Assembly (NCBI GenBank): GCA_029298735.1
Contig: JANSLP010000029.1
Coordinates: 62,001-126,000, forward strand
Source: Ophiostoma sp. CBS 140.51
Lineage: Eukaryota; Ascomycota; Sordariomycetes; Ophiostomatales; Ophiostomataceae
Direction: 5' to 3'
Length of the DNA: 64,000 bases
In this document: piece after piece, positions 22,794 through 34,216 of the stretch
Numbering within the stretch: position 1 is the stretch's first letter
How the letters are laid out: each line of letters begins with the position of its first letter
Translations under genes and position numbers: made by a program
The notes under the pieces: model-generated
The model's database searches: none
Told to the model about the DNA's origin: nothing
What the model saw: only the letters and a program-made list of their open reading frames with translations

Positions 22794-24628
22794 GAGGTGT
22801 CTCTATAGAAAGTAGATTATATCCTTCTAGAGTTTCCTATCAAATAAATTTTGACTGTTTGAATTCTTGAAATGCAAAAGGTCATGCCTCTAAATTCGTC
22901 TGATGTGTAACGGCGTGCGGCAGATTGCAAGGGTCGTCATCCTCTGGGTAAGCTGTGCGATTGACTGTTGGCGGTTACCAGCAGCCTGCCTGGCGCCAAC
23001 TTACATCACAGTCGCAATCAAATAGACACAGATACAGTTCACTCACAAATCCATACCAATCCAGACAATTCACACTTCACTTCAAGCCTCCCCTGCCTCC
23101 TGGCTCGTTTCGTGTGACAAGTCGCCGACCGTCAGCCATTCGCCGTGGCCAAACATGAGTGGCCGGCTTTTTCAGCTTCGTCATGTCAAATTACTAATAA
23201 ACGGGAAGGATGCGAAAGCGTAAAAAGCGATGCGGAAGCGACGCGAAGGCGACGTGACCGAAGCTGGAAGCGAGGTCCGGACGGCGTTGGAATGTAAAAG
23301 TACATTTGCACGTAAATTTGCGTGCGGGGTACCTCTGTACCTGTGAGGCGAACGGCCCAAACGGCCCAACGAAGTCCCGCCCTTTTCCCCTCTCTCTGCC
23401 AAATAGTGCCAAATCGGCTCAGAGCTTCCCTCCATGGCAACCGCGCGAGCACTCAACAGCAACCATCGACCCCCAAAACACAGCTCCAATAGCGCCTAGG
23501 AGAGGTTGCTAATCAAACCAGTTTATGTGCAAAATCGCGGGGCTGTCCAAAGTCCAAAGCTGCCGGTTCTGCCTGGTTCACGGCCTGGCTCCTTCTCTGT
23601 CCTCCGTAGCCCTGCGTTGTCTCCATACCGGGCCTCCGCCCCTCTCGCCTTCCCTTTTCGCCTGTTCGCTGCCTTCCCTTTTGCAGTGTTTTTGCAGTTG
23701 TTGTGCTGGCTCTTGCTGTGTCTCTCCCGCAATAACCGATTCTCTTTGCCTGTGTCCGTCGCTCTTGCTTTGCTGCTGCTGTGGCTACCGCCTTCCCTTC
23801 CCAAGAGACCCCGCCACCTCACTTTTCCTTCCCCCATTCTCTCGCCTACGCACGACGTTCGCTCCTGCCCTCTTCTTCCCTCCATCTCGATCCTTCCCTT
23901 TTTCACCCTCTCCCTCTCCCCTGCGCACTCTTTTTGCCGACCCTGCACCTGCCGACGACATCATCACGAAGCCTCCCCTCTCTCCCACCTCACCGAAACT
24001 CCAACAACAACTCGATTTTGGACCCTCTACCGCCATACTCTTCCCACCACAACACATCTTAACAGCCAAGGAAAACGAAACGCGAAAGACAGCGAGCGCG
24101 TTGCCTGTCTCACCGGCTTTCCTGCTTTGTCTGCTATCGCTTCTTACACACGAACCTGCTGTGCCGACATCTCCTCGATCTCCCCTTTTGTTTCCGATCG
24201 CAGCCTTTGTTTTGGACGAGCTTTTCAGCTTTTCAGCCTCAACGCCGGTACCTCGCATTCTCGAACCTTTTTTTTAGCCTTTTGCTTGCTTCACAAAGCT
24301 CCGCCAAAAAAGCAAAAGCATCCACCCGGCAAATCCTGTCTCTCTCTCCCCACTCCGAACTGCCTTCTTTGGACAACAAAATATCTCCCCACCCTCGAGC
24401 TTGTCGGGCCTAGTTCTTCCTCTCCTCTCCTCACGTTCAAGTTCGCAAGTCGTTCTATCCTCGCCTCGACTTGACCTTGCATCTGGCTCCCACAGCCTTG
24501 CCGAACCACATATCGTCCCCCCAACTGCAGCTGGTTTGCTGGGCCTATTCCTGGCAAACACCCGTTCCCGTCTCTGACGAGTTTCTTTCTTGCTTTGATA
24601 TAACCTCCCTCAGGGAACATCTTTCACG
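22794..24628. other. intergenic region and CT-rich leader of crm1
   Basis: The first ~100 bp hold the 3' end of the aminotransferase transcript. From about 23560 to 24620 the plus strand is strongly pyrimidine-rich, consistent with promoter and 5' leader of crm1. Overlapping frames on both strands here look like low-complexity shadows. Confidence 0.55.
22843..22848 (+). terminator. AATAAA polyadenylation-type signal
   Basis: Canonical hexamer about 50 bp past the aminotransferase stop codon in A/T-rich sequence; positioned as a 3'-end processing signal. Confidence 0.5.
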
Positions 24629-27600
24629 ATGGCTCCCACTGTGGCAGAGCTCGATTCGGTCGTGCGCGCCTTTTACGAGGGCCGCGGCGAGCAGGTTTGT
24701 TTTCCTCGGTTTTGTGCTTTGTTTTGTTTTGTTTCCTGCACCGCTTGTCGTAAGATTCATGATCCGTAGCTAACGTATGCCTCGTCTTTTCTCTGTCATA
24801 GCAAAAACAAGCCGAGAGCGCTCTCAACCAGTTCAAGGAGGACCCCGATGCCTGGCTCATCGTCGACAAGATCCTCTCCGAGGCCACCTACCCTCAGACC
24901 AAGTTCCTCGCCTTGCAGGTGCTTGACCATGTTATCATGACGAGATGGAAGGTCCTCCCGCGGGACCAGTGCCAGGGCATCCGCAACTTTGTTGTGCAGT
25001 TTATCATCCAGTGCTCCAACTCTGAAGAGGCCCTGCGTGAACACAAGACCCTGCTGAACAAGCTCAACCTCGTCCTGATCTCGATCTTGAAGCAGGAGTG
25101 GCCTCACAACTGGCCCACGTTCATCAACGAGATTATTACCGCCTGCCGCTCCAGCTTGTCGATCTGCGAGAACAACATGATTATCCTGCGTCTCCTCTCC
25201 GAAGAGGTCTTCGACTACTCCGCCGAACAGATGACGTCCGCAAAGACCCGCAACCTCAAGACCACCATGTGCGCCGAGTTCTCGCAGATCTTCCAGCTCT
25301 GCACGGAGATTCTCAACACGGCCACCCAGACCAGCCTCGTCAAGGCCACCCTCGAGACTCTGCTGCGCTTCTGCAACTGGATCCCCCTCGGCTACATTTT
25401 CGAGACCCCTCTCATCGACACCCTCCGCACACGCTTCCTAGAAGTCCCCGAGTTTCGCAACATCACCCTGCAGTGCTTGACCGAGATTGGCGGTCTGCAG
25501 ACGTCAGGCCCTGGCCAGGTGGGCAACTACGACGAGCAGCTTATCAAGATGTTCACCGAGGTCCTTACGACCATTGCCACCATCATCCCTCTGTCGATGG
25601 ATCTTAAGACGACCTATCCCCAGAGCAATTCCCGGGATCAGGAGTTTGTGCAGAATCTGGCGCTTTTCTTGTGCAATTTCTTCACCATGCATCTCAACGT
25701 AAGTTTCGGCCTGTTACCGCCAGCTTCGATGTTATCTTGTGTTTTTGTTTCCTGGTTTACTGACATGTCGACTTTCTTTTAGCTTATCGAGAACCTACCA
25801 AACCGCGACTTCCTCACCCACGCGCACTTCTACCTCATCCGCATTTCTCAGATCGACGACCGTGAGATCTTCAAGATCTGCCTCGATTACTGGCTGAAGC
25901 TGGTTCAGGAGCTGTACGAGGAGATGCAGTCTCTTCCCATGTCCGAGGCCAACCCCCTCCTCGCCATGGGCACCCTTACCTCCAACGGGGCCCCCAACCC
26001 GGCCCTCCTCAACAACTACCCTCTGCGGAAGCACAAGTACAAGGAGATCTTGTCCAACCTCCGTATCGTTATGATCGAGAAGATGGTGCGTCCCGAGGAG
26101 GTGCTGATCGTCGAGAACGACGAGGGCGAGATCGTCCGTGAGTTCGTCAAGGAGAGCGACACCGTGCAGCTTTATAAGACCATTCGCGAGTGTCTCGTCT
26201 ACCTCACACATCTTGACGTCGTCGACACCGAACAAATCATGACGGAGAAGCTCGCACGCCAGGTCGACGGTTCCGAATGGTCATGGCACAACTGCAACGT
26301 GCTCTGCTGGGCCATTGGCTCTATTTCGCTGGCCATGAACGAGGAGACCGAGAAGCGGTTCCTGGTCACCGTCATCAAGGACCTGCTGGGCCTTACGGAG
26401 ATGAAGCGTGGCAAGGACAACAAGGCTGTCGTCGCGAGTAATATCATGTACATTGTCGGCCAGTACCCTCGCTTCCTCAAGGCGCACTGGAAGTTCCTCA
26501 AGACGGTCGTCAACAAGCTCTTTGAGTTCATGCACGAGTCACACGAGGGTGTGCAGGACATGGCCTGCGATACCTTCATCAAGATTGCCAAGCAGTGCAG
26601 ACGCCACTTTGTCGCCCTCCAGCCTAGCGAGCAGGAGCCGTTCATTGATGAGATTGTCCGGAATCTCCAGAAAATCACCTGCGACCTGACGCCGCAGCAG
26701 GTGCACACCTTCTACGAGGCCTGTGGCTATATGGTTTCTGCACAGGGCAACCGTAGCCAGCAGGACCGTCTGCTTTCTGATCTGATGGCGCTGCCCAACA
26801 GCGCGTGGGACCAGATCATCAAGTCCGCCACCGCTGACCCCTCGATCCTCCAGGATTCAGATACCATCAAGATTATCGGCAACATCATGAAGACCAATGT
26901 TGCCGCATGCACGTCGATTGGTCCTTACTTCTACGCTCAGATCGGCCGCATCTACCTTGACCTGCTGCAGATGTACCGCGCCACCAGCCAACTTATCTCG
27001 GAGGCTGTCGCCCGCGACGGTGAAATTGCACCAAAGACCCCTAAGGTCCGCGGTCTGCGGACGATCAAGAAGGAGATTCTGAAGCTCATCGAAGTATTCG
27101 TCGACAAGGCCGAGGACCTTCAGGCCGTCCGCACACAAATGGTCCCGCAGCTGCTTGACTCTGTTCTCGTTGACTACAACCGTAACGTTCCTAACGCCCG
27201 CGATGCCGAGGTGCTCAAGGCTATGGCAGCTATTATCTCCAAGCTGGGCAGCCTCATGGAGGACCAGGTGCCGATCATCATGGAGAACGTGTTCGAGTGC
27301 ACGCTGGAAATGATCAACAAGGACTTCTCCGAGTTCCCCGAGCACCGCGTCGAGTTTTTCAACCTGCTGCGGGCTATTAACCTGCACTGCTTCCCGGCGC
27401 TGCTGAAGCTCGACAACCGGCAGTTCAAGTTCGTTATTGACGCGTGTCTGTGGGCCAGCAAGCATGACAACCGCGATGTCGAAGCTGCCGGTCTGGGTAT
27501 GTGCCTGGAGCTGATCAACAACGTCGCCGAGAAGACCGACACATCGACCGCCAACGCGTTCTTCAACCAGTTCTTCATCCTTATCCTGCAGGACGTCTTC

Positions 27601-28122
27601 TATGTGCTCACCGACACCGACCACAAGGCCGGCTTCAAGACACAGTCGTCCCTACTGGTGCGCATGTTCTACCTTGTCGACCCCGCCGATGGCTCGGCCG
27701 CCAAGATACAGGGTCCCATCTACCAGCCGGACCAGGCGCAGGCCGGCACACCCAACCGCGAGTTCCTCACCAACTATGTCAGCAACCTGCTGCGCAACGC
27801 CTTCAGCAACCTCCAGCCGTATGTTCTTTTCTCCCTTCCCTTCTTTCCATGATTTATGACTTGCCTGCTAACACGACACAGTGCACAAATTCAAGCTTTC
27901 GTCGAGAGCCTCTTCACGCTCAACACGCAGTACGACAAGTTCCGGTTGAGTTTGCGTGATTTCCTGATCTCGCTGCGCGAGTTCTCGGGCGACAACGCGG
28001 AGCTGTACCTGGCCGAGAAGGAGCAGGCCGAGAGCGATGCCAAGCAGGCCGACATTGAGCGGCGGTCCAAGGTGTCTGGTCTGCTCAAGCCGTCTGAGCT
28101 GGAGCAGGACGACGAACTGTGA
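24629..28122 (+). CDS. CRM1: exportin-1 / Crm1 nuclear export receptor
   Basis: Four exons (24629-24694, 24802-25698, 25783-27818, 27882-28122), 1079 residues, the normal family length. The protein is nearly collinear with known Crm1 throughout. The importin-beta N-terminal region ([17 protein letters not shown]) is followed by the CRIME/HEAT array and the NES-groove region ([38 protein letters not shown]). It exports proteins with leucine-rich NES together with RanGTP through the nuclear pore. At the position of the leptomycin-B-reactive Cys in human and S. pombe Crm1 this protein has Thr526 ([10 protein letters not shown]; codon 26395-26397), predicting insensitivity to leptomycin B, as in budding yeast and Aspergillus. 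All introns are GT-AG; intron 3 splits a Pro codon. The C-terminus ends DDEL, which is not an ER signal in a protein without a signal peptide. Confidence 0.96.
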
Positions 28123-30632
28123 CTGGGTGAAGAGCTCAGGACCGAGTTTGCACCTGTATATTACACGGACAAGGCATCAACGACAACAACGACGGCAGGC
28201 ACAGTGACGCTCAAAATGCCCGGCGGCGTCGACAAAAACGGCCAGGACGGCGACTTTGATGCTTGGGAACTATACGGCGTCTGAGTTCCCATGGTTGCAT
28301 CTCGGCCGCGTGCGTTATGTCCCGTCCGTGTCGATGGCTGCCCCAGGCAAACACATCTTTCCCTTTGTCCAATAGTTGCCATTGTGCCTCGTTTCGTTTA
28401 TGACTTGCCATCTTGTCCGGTTCTCTATTATTATCTTTCTCTTTATCTCTTGTTCCATTTGCTATTGTGTTTTTTTTTTTTTTTGCTCATATTGGTACTT
28501 TTTTCATTTGTCATTATTGTTTGTCTCCTTTTTTGCTTTTTTTTTCATGCACTTGTCGACTTTGCGCCTGCACATTTTTCAAATCTCTTTTCGAAAAAAC
28601 CTGGAAGGAAAAAAGGGAAAGGGAAGGGAAACAAACAAACAACCAAAGGGGCGATACCATTTAGAGGTTGTGGAAGAAAAGGGGAAAATGATTGTGAAGG
28701 GGGAGAGGCGAGACGAACGATGAAATGTTCAGGATGACTGCGAGTCTTCATAAGTTAAAAAGAGCATGTGAAAACAAAACAAAACAAAAACCTACGTCTT
28801 ACGAAAACCCATCTTCTCCTCTTTTTCGATCAAGCTACTCTACCCCGTATGTAGAAATGAATATACAAAATATTGAAGAATTAATCAAGCGAGCACTCAG
28901 CAAACTGTGAACCTCAGGGTCCTCCATTCTCCGCCAATACAGCGGGCGCAATTCAGCACGAATATCAAATCATACAGCCTCGTGCTACAGTATATGAAAG
29001 GAAATGTTGCGATGTGCGCTCGCCCGAGTTTCAACCGGGTTATGAGAGGCCAGCCGCTTTACAAGTTTGATAATCGGGGAAAATGGAAAGTTCCAGGTAA
29101 ACCCAACCGGCTCAATTTGAATCGACGGATGTGTGGCAGCCTTGCCTTCTCGAACATGGAGTCCTAGGTTTTCATCCTGCAATCGCTTTGTGAGGAGGCC
29201 TCGAGCGTGGCATGTTGCTGAGATTTATTTTTTCAAGTTCATTGTCCTCATCTGATCGCAAGCGGAACAACAGCAAGAAGGATGGGGGCGGTTGCTCGTG
29301 GATGGATCTGGTTGGACGATGACCGTATGCGAGGCGGTAAGAAAGGGTGAAAGGAAACTCACGCAAGCACTTACACACACTCTTTCGCACTGTTGCATCT
29401 TTCCGTGTCGTAGCCGCCTACTTTTCCACGTGTATTGTTTATGCTTGACCAGCAATCCATGGCCTGTCGTGGATGGCAGAGAGAAGAGGGTGAAAGAAAG
29501 AGAGGACAACAGAACAAGAAGCTGCATCCAGCACCACGCATTCTTCGACGATGAGCTGTAAAAAGAACAAGCGGGCCGCGCATTCAGGGGCAAAAGGGGT
29601 TGTAGGTATCGCAGAATGTAACCTCGAGCAGACATCAGACATCATCTGACAAACAAAGAGCGGTAAAGTACAGAGTACAAACCCAACCCCAGAAAACAGC
29701 TCGTTCACCCCCAACAAACACTCTCGACGTGGCCGACGTTGTCGCCATATCTCGACGTGTCCGCATTTGGCTGACCTGAGGGTGATAGCCTTTGTCATCG
29801 AGTTGAAAAAATGGAGCAAACGAACAGGTAGGTCGAGGCGACGACAGGAGCCGCTTCCGACAAAGACGGAATCACAAGGCCGCGATGCCAGGGAGGTTGC
29901 GGGACGTCGAAAACGCCTTGTCCACACCACTTCCCTCAGCAAACAAAGAGCCGACACCGAAGTGATGTGAAAGAAAACCAGTCGAACAAAAGAACAACCC
30001 TTCAACACTCTCATCTTCCCCCCTTTTGTTGCCAAAGTTTTTGCTGCGAGAATTGTCCGGAACTCGGCGTTTGTTTGCACCCTTTTCTGTGACAGAAAAA
30101 AGATCGTCGACGCAGGTCCCGGATTGATTGGAGATCTTGTTTGTCTCTTACTACGAGTAGATTATCTCCATGTTTTGTCTTGAAATATGACTTGCATCTT
30201 CGAGACGCGTCCTTACCGCGTCTCTTGTCTCATACTGTCGCGCTCAATTAAGCTCGTGCAAAAAGGCAACCGGAAAACAGTATACGGGGTCGGTAAACGG
30301 CGACGATGGCCGTTATCGAGGGAGACTCGGGGAGGTCGTGAGAGGGCCCACGATCTTCTGTTCCCCCTTCTGCCCCTTTTTGACCCTTCTTTGAAAAAGA
30401 CGATCACGGCCAGCTCGTCTGTCTCTTGGCCTGTCTATGTCTTTGCCGCTCCCCTTGTACCGGGCCGCCTATTTCTTGTCTTCGTGCCATCTATTCGACA
30501 TTCGCATCCCCAGGAAATAATCACCACCGTGAACTTCGGCACAAGCAGTATGATTACCCTCGTCCGGCGCGCTATTTGGGTCGTATAACACATGCGTCCA
30601 AGAGAGATTGCTTGCATGCTATCGAGATTGAA

Positions 30633-30650
30633 AGAGATTTAAAAATCTCT
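30633..30650. repeat. perfect inverted repeat, 8-bp arms
   Basis: AGAGATTT-AA-AAATCTCT, followed by a T/C run. It would form a small hairpin in RNA from either strand. No gene ends nearby, so a terminator role is unsupported. Confidence 0.5.
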
Positions 30651-31423
30651 CTTTCCCACACCCAGAAGCTTGTTTAAAATAAAGGCAATCGAAGAAAGAG
30701 CCGTGCATGGCAATCTATCAGCTTGTAATTTACAAATCTAGTTTAAACGTCCTATGCTTTCGGGATCTTTTGACGCGCGCTTCTCGCGAGATGGATCGGT
30801 CGTGATGGTGTGAACAATACACAGTAAAAAGACAACCTGGTCGAGCTAATTGTTCTGATTGTCTTTTGTCTTCTTTCCCTTCATTTGATGTCTTACATTT
30901 TGAGAGACTTCAGACCGTTCGATGCATGTGCATTGTCTTGAGCTGTCTCGTTCATTTCATCGTGCCTTGACAGCTTGTCTGCATGTATCACTTCCAAGGT
31001 TTAGACATACACAGAAGGCCCTGCCGAGCTGGCAGCTAACAGCTGTACTCGGGTCTTTCTCCCCCCTGCCCTGTGTCTTGTCTCTCGGCCAAGCTTCCCG
31101 CTCCCCTCCCTTCTCCTTGACACCCTCAAAAACATTTTCCGTCCGATTTTTTCTCTTTTTCTCTTTTTTTTCTTTTTCTTCTTTTCTTTCCTACAACCGT
31201 TTGGTGTATCACGGCTTACACGATGAGAGGCTTTTTTTCTCACTTTTCTCATGTCGATGCCTTTCTCTTTTCGGTTACCTTTGTCAGGTACAGACAGGGC
31301 CAGGGGGCTGTTTTTTTTTTTCTTCCCTCCCGTTCGATTTTTTCTAGTCCTTACTTTACAGTTTTCCCTTCCTTCCCTCCCGGCCGGCCGCCTCCCATGC
31401 AGATCAAGTAAGCCTCTCAAACC

Positions 31424-31448
31424 GTCAAGCCCTGTCAAGCCCTGTCAG
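31424..31448 (+). repeat. short tandem repeat, GTCAAGCCCT unit
   Basis: Two exact 10-bp copies plus a partial third. Non-coding surroundings. Confidence 0.5.
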
Positions 31449-31525
31449 GAACCAAACGGTCGATGGTTCCCAAAGGACAACCCGACGGCGGAAAACGGAA
31501 TTGATGTGCGGTGTGACTGCATGGA

Positions 31526-31544
31526 TGTGTGTGTGTGTGTGTGT
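31526..31544 (+). repeat. (TG)n microsatellite
   Basis: Nine or more uninterrupted TG dinucleotides in non-coding DNA. Confidence 0.7.
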
Positions 31545-32001
31545 TTGCAGGCCTTTTTTCTTCTTGCTTGCTGTTCCTGCAGTGCAGATTGGGTATTGGG
31601 TATGATTAAAGGTCGCTTTTTGGTGTGTTGTTCGTTGGGAAAGCAAGCGTTTGGCTGCCGTGGCTCGCTGGTGGCCAGCAGGTGGCAGATTGTGGGTACA
31701 GTGGAGACAGGTCGTCGACTTTGCAGGCTTTTTCGGCAGTGTGGCAGCTCGGGAGACGGGAATGGGCGAAAAAAGGTGGGCTCCGGATGGGCTTGATGGG
31801 GTCGCATCGGCAGAGGCTGCAGCGCTAGCAGCAAAAACTAATGCATGGGACCTGGACTTGACTGAGTTTGACCGACTTTGACTGGTCTTCGAGCCCTGTG
31901 GCTGGCTCTTGGGTCGCTGTGAGTGGCCTGGACTTTGGGCGAGGCCCTGGCGAGCCTGGGTTTGCCAGGGGTCTAGGGGGAATGCAAAGTGCCTGACGGC
32001 C

Positions 32002-32020
32002 GGTCCAGGTCCAGGTCCAG
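32002..32020 (+). repeat. GGTCCA hexamer repeat
   Basis: Three tandem copies of GGTCCA. Similar CCTGGA-containing runs recur near 51463 and 51757, also in gene-free DNA. Confidence 0.5.
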
Positions 32021-33100
32021 GCACCAAAAAAACGGCTCCTGTTGAGTCAACCGTGAGAAAAGTCGGGAGAAAAAGAAAAGAAAAGAAAAAAAGAGAAAAA
32101 ACTTCAGCCACCGACGAAAACGTAGAGGGGCATGTGGCTGCCTGGATTTTCTAGTTTTTTCTTCTCTTTTTCTCTTCTTCTTTTCTTTTCCGTCCTCTAT
32201 TTCAAGTTGCTGGTGTTTTTCGAGATCCCTTGATGTTGTTCTTTATTTTTGGTGTTCCTTCTTCTGCATTTTCTTTGTTCCCCGCGTTGTGTTGGTTCCC
32301 GTGCCCTTGCATTTCAACACCCTCTTTTTCTTTGTGAGCTCTTTTGAGCTTTGAGCTTTCAGCTGCAAGCTTCTTGTGCGAGAACAACCTGCAAACGAAC
32401 AGGTCCCAAGCCAACGAACCGGGTGTCGATCTCGTTTCCGTCGAGTGGCAACTTTCACGTAGGGAGGGGGGTCACAAAAAAGAAGGCAAAACAAGAAGAA
32501 AAGAAGAAAAGAAACCCAAGAAAAAACCTTTACAAATCCCGCCTGTCCGTTGGCAAGAAAGAGAGCGAGAGACACAGACCCCTGTCCTTTAGGTGGCAAG
32601 CTCTGACTGGCTGTGGCTGATAGAAGGAGTGGATGGAAGAGGAAAAGCTAGGACATCAAGAAGGAAAGAAAAGAAAAAGAAGGAAAGAAAAAAAAAAACT
32701 CACGAAGCAATCCCAGCGGCAGTTTCGTCCCATCTTGCCTTTTTGCGTGTCTCTCCGAACTCTGTCTTGTCTCTTGTTTCTTTCTTGTCTCGCATCGGAT
32801 GTCCTGCCCTGTCCCTCGCCCTGCCTCTCTTTTCCTCTTTATTCTGTCGTTCCCTTTCGTCTGGTTTTTTTTCACGCTTCCTTTTTGTCTTCTGTCTGGC
32901 CTTCTTTTTTCATCCCTTGGGGAGATCCTCCCTACTTTTAATTTGCCCTGAACGGATGGCGCAACTAGCGAGAGACAAGAACGGCCTATAAGGGAGGGGA
33001 GAAGATAAACAGAGAAGAAAAGAGACAAAAAAAAGAACAGACGAACAAGATGTGCGAAAAAGAAGAACTCAAAAAGAAAGAAGAAGCGGACAAAAACACA

Positions 33101-34216
33101 TGGTACTGGGGTACCTCCACACCGCACCTTTCACCGTACTTTTGACAAGTCTCTGTCTATCGTCGTTTGCTCTTTCCTTCTCAACCCGACTTTACTGATG
33201 GTGAGTCTTCAACCTAATGGAAGAACCAGAACCCTTGGGCGGAACGCTGGGTCCCTCTTGCCCTCCTTCCCTTCTCTTTGCTTCCTTTTTGCTCGCTCCT
33301 TCCCTCGCGGGACAAGCCATTTACGTCCGTCGTGCGTGTGTACCTTGCTTCCCGTCCGCTGTACGGGTCGAGCCAAACCAAGTCCAGCTCGAGTCGGCCA
33401 CACTTTCTTTCTCTTTTTACTCTCCTTCACTTTGCCTCGCACCCATCTTTTCACCCACCCACCCCAGACCCCTGCTTGTTAGCGTGCTAGCGTCGTAGCG
33501 TGTTAGTTGTGTTAGTGCCCTTTTTGGTTGAACGCCGCCGTGCCGTCCGTTGTCCACGTCCCACGTCCCACGCAGACAGGCCCCACGACAGACGACAGTC
33601 TTCTTTTTTTGTGTGTCGTGGTCGATCGCATTTGTCAAAGGCCGCGACCGTAGACTATTGACCGTCGACCGCCAAAATAGTCGACCGCCTTGCCGCGGTG
33701 TTTTGCTGTCTCGTTGTTTTGCGTTTTGCGTTGAGTGAATGTGGATGCTCTCTGTTTGTCGTGTCTTCTTTTTTCTTTTCTTCTTTCCCTATGCCGAACC
33801 CCTACCTACCCTTTTGTCTTTTGTCTCTCCCTTTTCTTCCTCACAAAGCTTTTCTTCGCCCCTTCTTTTACTCCTTTGCTTCTCCCTTCTACCTGAACTT
33901 TTTTATTCTTCATATTATTCTTTTATTATTTCCTCTCTTCATCATCTTATACCCATTTGTTACTTTTTAACTCTTCCACCTGCCAAAAAGTTTACACGGC
34001 ATCTTAACATCCTACATTATACGTCACACTCTACCATCCTTGACTTACACCGTAACGAGAATACAAAGACACAAACGCTATATACATACACACAATACAC
34101 AACAGTACGCAGCTCACACTACGAGAAGAACTGCACGAATACGAGAATACAACAATTCACAACAATCAAAGAAAGCATCTGTTTCACAGCACACTCACAC
34201 AACAAACTGTCACACA
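33101..34216 (+). promoter_or_regulatory. promoter and leader of the RabGAP gene
   Basis: A pyrimidine-rich stretch (about 33740-33970) is followed by an A/C-rich, T-poor stretch up to the start codon (about 33980-34216). This is the usual order of core promoter/initiator then 5' UTR in filamentous fungi. The reading frame continues upstream of 34217 to 34040 but with unlikely composition. Confidence 0.5.

Larger units (their letters stand above)
28123..33100. other. non-coding interval after crm1
   Basis: No coding frame is convincing on either strand. The first few hundred bases are T-rich and should hold the crm1 3' UTR. Beyond about 30700 pyrimidine-rich stretches (31050-31400, 32720-32940) alternate with purine-rich ones (about 32480-32700, 33000-33080). 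Short low-complexity repeats are listed separately. Confidence 0.5.

Noticed and set aside
26857..27624. 255-codon frame antisense to crm1
   Set aside because: Antisense shadow; crm1 is highly conserved on the sense strand.
28108..28122. C-terminal DDEL of Crm1 as an ER retention signal
   Set aside because: Crm1 has no signal peptide and acts in nucleus and cytosol; the match is coincidental.
29015..29095. Possible tRNA on the minus strand (CTCATAA loop-like sequence)
   Set aside because: The spacing between the would-be anticodon loop and T-loop is too short and the arms do not pair.
29439..30080. 213-codon minus-strand frame
   Set aside because: No domain, Cys/Leu/Phe-rich random composition, no intron-linked neighbours.
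31425..32111. 228-codon minus-strand frame
   Set aside because: Made of repeats (GPGPGP, HTHTHTH) that mirror the CCAGGT and TG microsatellites; no family resemblance.
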